A DNA stretch of 64,000 nucleotides, taken from contig LVZB01000030.1 of NCBI GenBank assembly GCA_023101485.1, forward strand, positions 62,001-126,000, in the 5' to 3' direction. This document shows positions 48,421-57,112 of the stretch, piece by piece. This stretch comes from Pasteurellaceae bacterium Macca. Its GTDB lineage: Bacteria > Pseudomonadota > Gammaproteobacteria > Enterobacterales > Pasteurellaceae. Both the position numbers and the translations under genes were made by a program. The notes under the pieces are model-generated. The model worked only from the letters and a program-made list of their open reading frames with translations, ran no database searches and was not told the origin of the DNA. How positions within the stretch are numbered: the first letter of the stretch is position 1; each line of letters starts with the position of its first letter.

Positions 48421-49626
48421 TTACCTTTCCATGATAGATCTCAACAAATGCCCATCGTATAAGCCCAATTTAATGGCGACTGCTGGAATTTGCGGATTAT
48501 CCCAAGCAGAGTGGCTAGTGACTAAATCAATATGTAAATCATCAAGGAGAAGATTTTGCGCTAATTTCGTGTGCAGTTGGGCAAAAAGTGCTTGTTTGAT
48601 TTGTAGCAAGGGCGAGTTAATCATAATTTTTTCTGTGGAAAAAATATTGATCAAATTCATCAACATATAGGCAAGGTTATCGCTAATATGATTTAAAATC
48701 CGCAAGGCATTCAAATTCTCTGCTTCAACTTGCTGGCAGAAAAAGTGGATTTTGGCGGACTGTTCTTCTAATTCATTGGGTAAATAGCGGTCTATCAGTT
48801 TAACTAAAGCGGGGAAGGTAATTTGGTTTGCGAGCTGATAGCGATGGATTTCATCAAACTCATCGGCAATCTCTAAACTCAGGGGGCTGAATTTCGGCAT
48901 AATCATCTTATCCACATTCATTCGTTTATGTTCATTTTGGTGCAACAACGCCCCTTTGAGTAATACGCTGAGTTCTACCGTATCATCAAGCTGTAAGAAA
49001 ATCACATTGTCATCGCCAATTAAGCTCCCGAGGGTCGATTCAAGCAAAAACCAAAGCTGAAAATGTTCGTTAAGTAAAATCGGTTGAGAGAAGAGGGTGG
49101 AGAGTGTGTCCGTTAAGGGGCAATGCAGTGGCACATTACCTAACTGGGTGATCGCCGTTTTCTCTTTATTAACTTTGCCTACCACACTGACAGAAACGGC
49201 AATCAGTTCCCGAGAATCAAGGGGCATATGGCGAGTAAAATTATTTAAGCAAGCTAGGAGATAGGCATCAAACGTCGGATATTCCGATGCGCTAAAAGTA
49301 TAATTGAGTTGATGTACGGCATTGCCGGTTAAATCACACAAAGCGATAGAAAGTTTATTTGGCGTAATCGTTAAGCAAAGGTAATGCCAATGGAAGGTGG
49401 AAACGGAAAGCCCAACCGCAGGACGCCCCCGTGACGGTAAGTTTTGTGAGGTGCGTTCGAGGATCAATTTATGATCGATTAAGGCTTTCGTGAGCATTGT
49501 CATAGAAGCCGGCGCAACACCAGCCAGTTTCGCTAAATCGGTGCGCGAAATGAGTTCAAACTGCTCAACTAAGCGATAAACCGAACCTAAATGGTGATAT
49601 TTGTGGTCAGTAGAGGTCATTTTCAT
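48421..49626 (-). CDS. NagC/Mlc-family (ROK) transcriptional regulator, degenerate sugar domain
   Basis: 401 residues from the ATG at 49626, which has AGGAGT upstream. The N-terminal helix-turn-helix (SVYRLVEQFELISRTDLAKLAGVAPASMTMLTKALIDHKLI) and the SRGRPAVGL link match NagC and Mlc. In the ROK domain the usual zinc-binding CxCGxxGCxE block and the preceding GH motif are absent. The expected region reads VDKMIMPKFSPLSLEIADEF. Helical C-terminal parts (LMNLINIFSTEKIMINSPL) align well. DNA binding is likely; zinc and sugar-phosphate sensing are doubtful. Confidence 0.82.
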   Translation of the reverse strand: MKMTSTDHKYHHLGSVYRLVEQFELISRTDLAKLAGVAPASMTMLTKALIDHKLILERTSQNLPSRGRPAVGLSVSTFHWHYLCLTITPNKLSIALCDLTGNAVHQLNYTFSASEYPTFDAYLLACLNNFTRHMPLDSRELIAVSVSVVGKVNKEKTAITQLGNVPLHCPLTDTLSTLFSQPILLNEHFQLWFLLESTLGSLIGDDNVIFLQLDDTVELSVLLKGALLHQNEHKRMNVDKMIMPKFSPLSLEIADEFDEIHRYQLANQITFPALVKLIDRYLPNELEEQSAKIHFFCQQVEAENLNALRILNHISDNLAYMLMNLINIFSTEKIMINSPLLQIKQALFAQLHTKLAQNLLLDDLHIDLVTSHSAWDNPQIPAVAIKLGLYDGHLLRSIMER

Positions 49627-49802
49627 AGCAGAACTCCTAAATTTGCATATTACTCCAAAAGATAATTTCTTTATTTTGCGGACTTTAAGTAGAATGGCAA
49701 ACGCTTTCACTCAATAATGCGAGTGACTTCACAAAATTATTTTATTTTTTAAATTAAATGGGCGAAAAATCGCCATACCAACACTTTGAGTAATGCTAAG
49801 CT

Positions 49803-50924
49803 ATGAATCAACGCATTCAATACCAATGGATTCAGACGAACGAACAGCTTGGGGAAGTTTGTCGCCAAGCGAGTGAACAAAACGTGATTGCCTTAGATAC
49901 GGAATTTGTTCGGATTCGTTCCTTTTACCCGAAACTAGGGCTCATTCAGCTTTTTGACGGGCAACAGGTTTCTCTGATTGACCCTCTCACAATCTCTGAT
50001 TTCAGCCCCTTTGTGGCGTTACTTGCTAACCCGAAGGTGCTGAAAGTTCTCCACGCCTGTGGGGAAGATTTAGAAGTTTTCCAACACCGTTTTCAACAAA
50101 TGCCGGAACCGATGCTCGACACCCAAATTATGGCAGGATTTGCGGGCATTGGCGTTTCAATGGGGTTTGCAAAATTAGTGCAACATTATCTTGCCATTGA
50201 GCTTGATAAAGGTGCTTCCCGCACAGATTGGCTTGCCCGCCCCCTTTCAGCCCAACAATTACAATATGCCGCAGCGGATGTGTGGTACTTACTGCCGATT
50301 TATCAGCAATTAAGTGAAGCCTTAGCCCAAACGCCGTGGCAATCTGCGGTGCAAGCCGAATGCCAAGGGCAAATTGATAAACGGCGAGTGGAAAGCCACC
50401 CCGATAACGCTTATAAAGAGATTGGTAACGCTTGGCAGTTAAATCGCCAACAGTTAGCGGTGTTGCAAGTGATCGCCAAGTGGCGTTACTTGGAGGCACA
50501 AAAGCGAGATTTAGCGGTAAATTTTGTCGTTAAAGAGCAGAGCCTATGGCAGATTGCGAAAACGCAACCTAAACACACCTCCGAATTATTAGACTTTATG
50601 CACCCGAATGAAGTCCGCCTTCACGGCAAAAAATTATTATGGCTAGTGGAGCAGGGGAGAGCGATTCCGCCAGAAAATTACCCTTTGGAAATCACGCGTT
50701 TAGTGGATGAAAAAGGGTATAAAATCACGTTAAAAGCCTTACAAACGGTACTGAATGAAATTAAGCCACCCAATCTTGCCGTTGAACTGTTGGCGAGCAA
50801 ACGGCAATTAAATCAGCTATTTAAATGGCATCAGAAAGGGCAATCGCCAGAAAAATTGCCTGAATTGCTAAAAAGCTGGCGAGAACCCTTTGGTAAAGTG
50901 CTGTGTGAGCGCTGTTTTCGCTAA
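49803..50924 (+). CDS. rnd: Ribonuclease D
   Basis: 373 residues. A 3'-5' exoribonuclease that trims tRNA precursors. The DEDDy residues are in IALDTEFVR, HACGEDLEVF and YAAADVWYL; an HRDC domain follows (KRDLAVNFVVKEQSLWQIAKTQP). An uptake core lies just after the stop. Confidence 0.95.
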   Translation: MNQRIQYQWIQTNEQLGEVCRQASEQNVIALDTEFVRIRSFYPKLGLIQLFDGQQVSLIDPLTISDFSPFVALLANPKVLKVLHACGEDLEVFQHRFQQMPEPMLDTQIMAGFAGIGVSMGFAKLVQHYLAIELDKGASRTDWLARPLSAQQLQYAAADVWYLLPIYQQLSEALAQTPWQSAVQAECQGQIDKRRVESHPDNAYKEIGNAWQLNRQQLAVLQVIAKWRYLEAQKRDLAVNFVVKEQSLWQIAKTQPKHTSELLDFMHPNEVRLHGKKLLWLVEQGRAIPPENYPLEITRLVDEKGYKITLKALQTVLNEIKPPNLAVELLASKRQLNQLFKWHQKGQSPEKLPELLKSWREPFGKVLCERCFR

Positions 50925-51096
50925 AACAAGCGGTCAAAAAAAGAGGAAAATTTGTTCTTAAAGGCTAAAAATGTGCTTTTAATGACAAATCTGACCTGTA
51001 ATCGATGGATTTTATTAGCGAAAAATCATCATTTATAAAGTATTGGTTTTGTGTTTTAATAGGCACAATTTTTCTGACACAAAAGAAGGTGTAAAA

Positions 51097-52020
51097 ATGA
51101 GCTGGATTGAAAAAATCTTGGGGAAAAATGCTTCCTCATCGAGCAGTAAATCCAAAATCCCAGAAGGGGTTTGGACAAAATGTAGCGGCTGCGAACAGAT
51201 TTTATATAGTGACGAATTAAAACGAAATATGCAGGTTTGCCCGAAGTGCGATCACCATATGCGTATTGATGCCCGTACTCGTTTATTAAATTTATTGGAT
51301 CAAGAGAGCGCTGAAGAATTAGCCCCAGAACTTGAACCCCAAGATGTGCTGAAATTTAAAGATCTGAAAAAATATAAAGATCGTCTTTCTGCCGCCCAAA
51401 AACAGACTGGAGAGAAGGACTCTTTCATCGTGATGTACGGCAAACTCTACGATATGCCGGTGGTGGTCGCTTCCTTTAACTTCGAGTTTATGGGGGGCTC
51501 AATGGGTTCTGTGGTGGGCGCGAAATTCGTTCGTGCGGCTGAAAAAGCATTAAGTGAAAATATCCCCTTTATCTGCTTCTCCGCATCAGGAGGCGCGCGT
51601 ATGCAAGAGGCGTTATTCTCCTTAATGCAAATGGCGAAAACCAGCGCAGTGCTTGCCAAAATGCGTGAAAAAGGCGTGCCGTTTATTTCCGTGATGACAG
51701 ACCCAACCCTCGGTGGGGTTTCCGCAAGTTTAGCTATGCTTGGGGATATCAATATCGCTGAACCAAAAGCGTTAATCGGTTTTGCCGGCCCACGCGTGAT
51801 TGAGCAGACGGTACGGGAAAAATTACCCGAAGGCTTCCAGCGGAGTGAATTCTTACTGGAAAAAGGCGCCGTGGATATGATTGTTTCTCGTAAAGAGATG
51901 CGTGATACCCTGGCTCGTTTAGTGGCGAAATTAACCCATCAAGCTAGCCCTTTTAAAACAGGGGAATTAATTACCGCTGAGGAAGAAGCCCCAGCAGAGG
52001 AAGTTGAGCAAAACGCCTAA
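51097..52020 (+). CDS. accD: Acetyl-CoA carboxylase carboxyltransferase beta subunit
   Basis: 307 residues from the ATG at 51097 (GAAGGTG before it). With AccA it transfers carboxyl from biotin to acetyl-CoA, the first step of fatty-acid synthesis. The N-terminal zinc ribbon CSGCEQ...CPKCDHH and the [11 protein letters not shown] oxyanion loop are present. The stop overlaps the folC start by one base, as in E. coli-type accD-folC operons. Confidence 0.96.
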   Translation: MSWIEKILGKNASSSSSKSKIPEGVWTKCSGCEQILYSDELKRNMQVCPKCDHHMRIDARTRLLNLLDQESAEELAPELEPQDVLKFKDLKKYKDRLSAAQKQTGEKDSFIVMYGKLYDMPVVVASFNFEFMGGSMGSVVGAKFVRAAEKALSENIPFICFSASGGARMQEALFSLMQMAKTSAVLAKMREKGVPFISVMTDPTLGGVSASLAMLGDINIAEPKALIGFAGPRVIEQTVREKLPEGFQRSEFLLEKGAVDMIVSRKEMRDTLARLVAKLTHQASPFKTGELITAEEEAPAEEVEQNA

Positions 52021-53318
52021 TGGAAAAATTGATTAGCCCAAAAGCCACGGATTCATTGGAAACGTGGCTTTCCTATTTAGAACAGAGCCATTTTAAACCC
52101 ATTGATATGGGACTTGATCGCATTCGAGAAGTCGCCCAAGCCCTCGATTTACTCAAACCTGCCCCTTATGTGATTACGGTCGGTGGGACGAATGGAAAAG
52201 GCTCAACCTGTAAATTGCTTGAAGCGGTATTATTGAATGCAGGTATGCGAGTCGGGGTCTATTCTTCCCCCCATTTAATTCGCTATAACGAACGTGTTCG
52301 TATTCAAGGCCAGGTGGTGGAAGATGCCGAGTTTATCCATACTTTTGCCCATATTGAGCAACATAAATGCCAATCCTTAACCTATTTTGAATTTGGCACA
52401 TTAAGTGCATTAGACCTCTTTAAACGGGCTAACCTTGATGTCGTGATTTTAGAAGTCGGGCTAGGGGGGCGTCTTGATGCGACGAATATCGTTGATCCGA
52501 ATATGGCAGTCATTACCTCTATTGATATTGACCATGTGGAATTCCTCGGTGACAACCGCGAACAGATTGGTGTTGAAAAAGCAGGGATTTTCCGCCCGAA
52601 TATTCCCGTTGTTATTGGCGAACCGGATTGCCCACAGAGTGTATTAGCACAGGCCAATTCGTTAAATTGTCACGTTTTTAGGCGGGGTGTCGATTGGCAA
52701 TTTTCGCTTAAAAACGACCGCTTGTTCTGGCAAAGCAACGCCAAAACATGGGCGATGCCGATACCGAAAATTCCGACTGCCAACAGTGCAACCGTGTTAG
52801 CGGTTCTGCAATTATTACCCTTTGCAGTTAGTGAAAAGGCTATCCATGATGCCTTTGCCCAAACGCAAATGACAGGGCGATTCCAGCGGTTAGGCGAGGC
52901 GGACTTTGCAAAATTCTCAAAAAAACGACCGCTTGCAGAAGTGATTGTAGATGTTGGGCATAACCCCCACGCCGCACGCTATTTGGCCACTCAATTACAG
53001 CAGTTAAAGGCGAATTATCAGCACATTTATTGCGTATTTAGCGCCTTGATCGACAAAGATCTTTCAGGAATTGTCGAGCCTTTATCTAATATGATTGATG
53101 AATGGCATTGCGCAGGATTACAAGGTTATCGAGGTCAAAGTGGCACCATGGTTGCCGAAAAATTGAAAGCTCAATTGCCGACTGCCACCGTTTTTGTTGC
53201 AGAAGATGTGCCGAAGGCGTGCTTGCCGTTATTTCAGCGAGCAACGGAAAAAGATTTAATCCTTGTATTTGGCTCTTTCCATACCGTGGCAGATTTTATG
53301 CAATGGATTGAAAAATAA
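52020..53318 (+). CDS. folC: Bifunctional folylpolyglutamate/dihydrofolate synthase
   Basis: 432 residues, Mur-ligase fold. GGTNGKGSTCK is the ATP loop; SSPHLIRYNERVRI and GLGGRLDATN are typical. It adds glutamates to folates. Translation is coupled to accD (TAATG). Confidence 0.96.
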   Translation: MEKLISPKATDSLETWLSYLEQSHFKPIDMGLDRIREVAQALDLLKPAPYVITVGGTNGKGSTCKLLEAVLLNAGMRVGVYSSPHLIRYNERVRIQGQVVEDAEFIHTFAHIEQHKCQSLTYFEFGTLSALDLFKRANLDVVILEVGLGGRLDATNIVDPNMAVITSIDIDHVEFLGDNREQIGVEKAGIFRPNIPVVIGEPDCPQSVLAQANSLNCHVFRRGVDWQFSLKNDRLFWQSNAKTWAMPIPKIPTANSATVLAVLQLLPFAVSEKAIHDAFAQTQMTGRFQRLGEADFAKFSKKRPLAEVIVDVGHNPHAARYLATQLQQLKANYQHIYCVFSALIDKDLSGIVEPLSNMIDEWHCAGLQGYRGQSGTMVAEKLKAQLPTATVFVAEDVPKACLPLFQRATEKDLILVFGSFHTVADFMQWIEK

Positions 53319-53323
53319 CGAAT

Positions 53324-53355
53324 AAAAATGAGGTGATAAGCCTCATTTTTTGTTT
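53324..53355 (+). terminator. Intrinsic terminator of accD-folC
   Basis: AAAAATGAGG (53324-53333) pairs with CCTCATTTTT (53341-53350). Confidence 0.85.
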
Positions 53356-53379
53356 TTAAAACGAGTTAAAGGAGGTTAT

Positions 53380-53799
53380 ATGAATATTTTGATTGATTTC
53401 GATGGAACCTGTGTAACCCACGAATTTCCTTATGTTGGACAAGAGATTGGCGCAACTCAAGTTTTACGAGATTTAGTAAAGAATGGGCATCAGCTGATTT
53501 TATTTACCATGAGGGCAGAAGATTGTTATCTTAATGAAGCACTAGATTGGTTTAAGGAACGAGAAATTCCACTTTATGGCGTAAATGTTAATCCCGAACA
53601 ATCTAAGTTCACTACGTCTCCAAAAGCCTACGGTGATTTATTGATTGATGATATCGCCCTAGGGACTCAAAAGCTCAATTGTCGTTTTCATCGTCCTTGT
53701 GTGGATTGGAAATGGGTAGCTGAAATGCTTCTTCAACAAAAACTCCTCACCCAAGAGCAATATGATGTTTATGATTTTAGTCTGCAAGAAATTTTATAA
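53380..53799 (+). CDS. Small HAD-superfamily hydrolase
   Basis: 139 residues from the ATG at 53380, behind a near-perfect AAAGGAGG. HAD motifs are compact: IDFDGT (nucleophile Asp), LILFTMR (motif II) and DLLIDDIALG (acidic motif). There is almost no cap domain, so it may act on a phosphate group of a large or exposed substrate. It is nine bases ahead of a zeta-toxin-like kinase gene and shares a terminator with it. A role in reversing or tuning the kinase product is conjecture. Confidence 0.75.
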   Translation: MNILIDFDGTCVTHEFPYVGQEIGATQVLRDLVKNGHQLILFTMRAEDCYLNEALDWFKEREIPLYGVNVNPEQSKFTTSPKAYGDLLIDDIALGTQKLNCRFHRPCVDWKWVAEMLLQQKLLTQEQYDVYDFSLQEIL

Positions 53800-53808
53800 G
53801 GAGAAAAT

Positions 53809-54729
53809 ATGGCAACACTAATGCAAAAAGATGTTTTAATTGAACTATTAGCAACCGTACAAGCAAGGCTAAGTTGTAGTGGGAATATGCTTCCTGATGA
53901 ACAGCATAAATTAGCCCAATTACGGCAACAAATTTATCAATCTGCTCCAGAAGTGTTAGATTATCAGCAACTTTCTCAACACATCCGTGCTATTTCTCCA
54001 TTATTGATTCCTTCTGCGAAAGCAGAAAAGGTCGATTTAGCCCAATATGATGTTGAACAAGATGTTCATCAAAAATTTCCCCTTGTTTGGGCAAATTTAA
54101 TGGCAGGTAAAACAATTTCAGCCGTTGAAAATCCTTGTGCGACCTTACTTGGCGGGCAACCAGGTGCTGGGAAATCAGCAGGCACAAAACGCGTGTTAGA
54201 GCAATTTCAACATAATGTTTTAATTATTAATGGCGATGAATTTCGTCCTTATCATCACTATTTTGATGAAATTTATGCCCTTTATGGTAAGGAATTTTCA
54301 AAATATACCGGGGAGTTTTCAGGAAAAATGGTAGAAATGATCCGCAATGAGGGAATTAAACAGCGTTTTAATCTCTTAATTGAAGGAACATTTCGCCGAG
54401 CAGAATTGCCTTTACAAGAAATTCAACATTTTGAGGAAAATGGTTATCAAACTCAAATTTTAATTTGTACTTGTGATCAAAAGCAAAGTTGGAGCAGTAC
54501 GTTGGAAAGAGCAGAAGCTCAACAAGAACAAGGCTTAAACCCTCGTTATGTTCCACAAGAACACCACGATTTAGTTGTCAGTTTATTAGCGCAAAATATT
54601 GAAGAAGTTGCTCAAAAAGCACATAACACACCTATTGAGATTTATTCTCGTATAGAAAAATGCTTCGATAGCCGTTTACAAAAAATAGAAAAAATTCGAC
54701 CGCTTGTTGAGGCAATACTAATGCATTGA
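53809..54729 (+). CDS. Zeta-toxin-like ATP-dependent kinase
   Basis: 306 residues. An N-terminal helical region of about 110 residues precedes the P-loop kinase: GGQPGAGKSAGTKR (Walker A), IINGDEFRPYHHYF (catalytic Asp in the D-x-x-R context) and LLIEGTFRRAE. Zeta toxins phosphorylate UDP-N-acetylglucosamine and block wall synthesis. No epsilon-type antitoxin gene adjoins; the upstream gene is a HAD hydrolase. The N-terminal helices could hold the protein inactive. Either a toxin-antitoxin variant or a housekeeping kinase. Confidence 0.75.
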   Translation: MATLMQKDVLIELLATVQARLSCSGNMLPDEQHKLAQLRQQIYQSAPEVLDYQQLSQHIRAISPLLIPSAKAEKVDLAQYDVEQDVHQKFPLVWANLMAGKTISAVENPCATLLGGQPGAGKSAGTKRVLEQFQHNVLIINGDEFRPYHHYFDEIYALYGKEFSKYTGEFSGKMVEMIRNEGIKQRFNLLIEGTFRRAELPLQEIQHFEENGYQTQILICTCDQKQSWSSTLERAEAQQEQGLNPRYVPQEHHDLVVSLLAQNIEEVAQKAHNTPIEIYSRIEKCFDSRLQKIEKIRPLVEAILMH

Positions 54730-54737
54730 GAATTGAG

Positions 54738-54761
54738 AAAAGGGGATTGGAATCCCCTTTT
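54738..54761. terminator. Bidirectional terminator
   Basis: AAAAGGGGATT pairs with AATCCCCTTTT around GG, between the convergent zeta-like and ape1-like genes. Confidence 0.85.
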
Positions 54762-54769
54762 ATATTTTC

Positions 54770-55939
54770 CTATTTACTTGCTTGAAGTAAGACATTAGCA
54801 AGTTGTGATGCTGCTAAACGATAACCTGAAGCAGTAAAATGAACGCGGTCTTTGGCGGCTAAACCTTGATTGAACCATTTATTCATACTGCATCGCCCAC
54901 CCATAGCATCCTGCCAAGACCAAAAAAGAGTATGCTCTTGTTTTGCAATAACTTTTTGCATATTTTGTACTGCATCGAGCATTAAAGGACGTGTACCACA
55001 TTGACCTACTTTAGAACGTAAAGATTCTGGAGCACCAATAATTAGGATTGCCGCATTTGGCAGAGATTTACGAATACGGCGAATCTGATTAACCCAAATT
55101 TGTTTCATTTCGGAAATATCTAAATTATCATTGAATGCCTCATTTGTACCATAAGCGAGGATGATAAGATCGGCTTGAGTTTCTTTTAAATTATGTTCCC
55201 AATTAGCCTGCCATTTCAACCAGTGGCTAAATTGAGCACCATTGATCCCCATCCCTGAAACAACAATTCCTGGCTTACTATTTTCAATATTGATTTGTCC
55301 AATGCGCCACTGTTCCGATATGGTTTGATAAATAAGTGGCAACCCGATCTCCATTCTTACCGATTGCCATTTATTTGCGCTACGTTTTGTTAACGTAACA
55401 TTTTCATTACCACTACGAATAGCAAGTTGAGCAGTCGTACTTATTGGATTTACAGTAAATGTGATTCGCTGTTTCCCACTGATGCCAATTCGAGGCGAAA
55501 TCACCATAGAATTTCCACCGAATTGACTCCGCGCTAAAACACCACCGAGAGGAAAGCTATCTTGATCTTTTCGACTCGTTAGTGTTTGCCACCCTTGAGA
55601 AAAATATTCAACTTGAGGTGTCGATTGACCCGCAACAGGGGAGGGGGCTATCCAACCAATACCACCATTTCCTAAACGTTGTTGTAATCTTGAACGTAAT
55701 TCATCAGTAAATATAGCACCTGCAGTATGTGAATCACCTAATTGTAGAATTCTAAATTTTACATTTTTACCTTGAGCTAATTGTTTTAATTTTTTTTGCC
55801 AATGATTTGTTTTTTCATAATAAGCTAGATTTCCTTTGCCATAATGCAAAGATGATTCAGAATTTATACGAGAACTGCAACTCACTAAAAAAACTAAACT
55901 CATGGTTGAAAAAAATAAATTTTTCCGAAAATGGCGCAT
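54770..55939 (-). CDS. ape1: SGNH-family lipoprotein, probable O-acetylpeptidoglycan esterase
   Basis: 389 residues. The lipobox ends in V-S-C (about residues 19-21). SGNH blocks: LQLGDSHTAGAIF (Ser nucleophile), the Gly in MGINGAQ, LAYGTNEAF (Asn) and DRVHFTASGY (Asp and His). The order patA-patB-ape1 and the GDSHTAG motif match the peptidoglycan O-acetylation cluster known from Neisseria. It would remove acetyl groups from MurNAc so that lytic transglycosylases can act. Confidence 0.82.
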   Translation of the reverse strand: MRHFRKNLFFSTMSLVFLVSCSSRINSESSLHYGKGNLAYYEKTNHWQKKLKQLAQGKNVKFRILQLGDSHTAGAIFTDELRSRLQQRLGNGGIGWIAPSPVAGQSTPQVEYFSQGWQTLTSRKDQDSFPLGGVLARSQFGGNSMVISPRIGISGKQRITFTVNPISTTAQLAIRSGNENVTLTKRSANKWQSVRMEIGLPLIYQTISEQWRIGQINIENSKPGIVVSGMGINGAQFSHWLKWQANWEHNLKETQADLIILAYGTNEAFNDNLDISEMKQIWVNQIRRIRKSLPNAAILIIGAPESLRSKVGQCGTRPLMLDAVQNMQKVIAKQEHTLFWSWQDAMGGRCSMNKWFNQGLAAKDRVHFTASGYRLAASQLANVLLQASK

Positions 55940-55956
55940 AAATCGTCCTTAAATAA

Positions 55957-57096
55957 TTAATTTGCTTGATAGTCAATATGTTTAAAAATGTAATCTGCTA
56001 GATATTTAACGCCACCAGTTGAAAAATGAATGCCATCTTTACTTCGTATTCTTACAGATTTTCCATTAATCATAATACTATCAACATAATGATTACTTCC
56101 TTGACTGAGAAGTTCAGCGGTTGGAAGAAAAATCACTTTAGAAGAAAGTTCACTATGAAAAACTTGTTCTAAATAAAGCATTTGCTGATTTAGTTTTTTC
56201 TTTTTCATTAAAGGTACACCAAGCCAAATAACTTGAGTATTTGTTTCTTTAGCAATATTTAATATACGTTGAATACGATTACGATAAACTTGTTCCCATT
56301 CAGCAGTTTGAAATTTTAAATATTTACTGCGTTTTTCGGGGTTAGGGAAATCCCAAGGATCATTAGGGCCTAAAAAGACAACCAGTAATTTGATTTGCTT
56401 ATCTTGCCGTAATGTGGTTTCAATTGTCTTAGGCCAATCAAAAAAGCTTGGATAAGACAACCCTGTACTTTGTTTACTTAGATTAATCGAATTAATATGA
56501 TAATGAGATGATAGTAACTTTTGTACAAGGGGAGCAACACCTTGCATTAAAGAGTCTCCAGCAAAAAAAACTTTATCACCTTTTTCCAAAATAACTTTTT
56601 TAGTTTTATTATAATTCTCATTAATTTTTTTCTTTTCTGGTAAAGGAGATGACGACGCTATTTCCGATTTAACAGGTTGTTGTATTTCTTTTGAAATTTC
56701 AACCGTTTTATTTAATTCAATCGGTTGCTCTAAAGCTACTTGCGAAGTCGCATTTTCAATTTTTAAGGGTGATTCTGAGAATGTACTTTCTTGTTCAGGT
56801 AAAGGGATATTCTCCGTTGATTCAATATTTTCATTTGGCAAAGGCAAATTCAACAAAGATACAAATTGTTGGTTGTAATCTGTATATAAGGAATTTAATG
56901 TTAGGCGGTAACTTTCAATATAGTCCTTTAATTCTTTTCCTTTTGTCCAAAGTGGATAACTATTGAGTTTTGTTAAAGGGCTTTCTTCATGGTAAGTTTG
57001 TTCCCAATATGCATTAATAGAAGATTGGGAGAACCAAGCACATAGGGCAGTACTACCAAGTAATGCGGTATAAATAGATAGCAATGATTTAAACAT
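55957..57096 (-). CDS. patB: PatB-like peptidoglycan O-acetyltransferase (SGNH)
   Basis: 379 residues. An N-terminal membrane anchor (about 3-20) is followed by a low-complexity linker rich in Glu, Pro, Ser and Lys (about 80-175), then an SGNH domain with FFAGDSLMQGVAP (Ser), FLGPNDPWDF (Asn) and KDGIHFSTGG (Asp, His). PatB transfers acetyl, handed over by PatA, to MurNAc in the periplasm. It lies 17 bases upstream of ape1 and 16 downstream of patA on the same strand. Confidence 0.82.
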   Translation of the reverse strand: MFKSLLSIYTALLGSTALCAWFSQSSINAYWEQTYHEESPLTKLNSYPLWTKGKELKDYIESYRLTLNSLYTDYNQQFVSLLNLPLPNENIESTENIPLPEQESTFSESPLKIENATSQVALEQPIELNKTVEISKEIQQPVKSEIASSSPLPEKKKINENYNKTKKVILEKGDKVFFAGDSLMQGVAPLVQKLLSSHYHINSINLSKQSTGLSYPSFFDWPKTIETTLRQDKQIKLLVVFLGPNDPWDFPNPEKRSKYLKFQTAEWEQVYRNRIQRILNIAKETNTQVIWLGVPLMKKKKLNQQMLYLEQVFHSELSSKVIFLPTAELLSQGSNHYVDSIMINGKSVRIRSKDGIHFSTGGVKYLADYIFKHIDYQAN

Positions 57097-57112
57097 TTAT
57101 CATTCCTTGATA

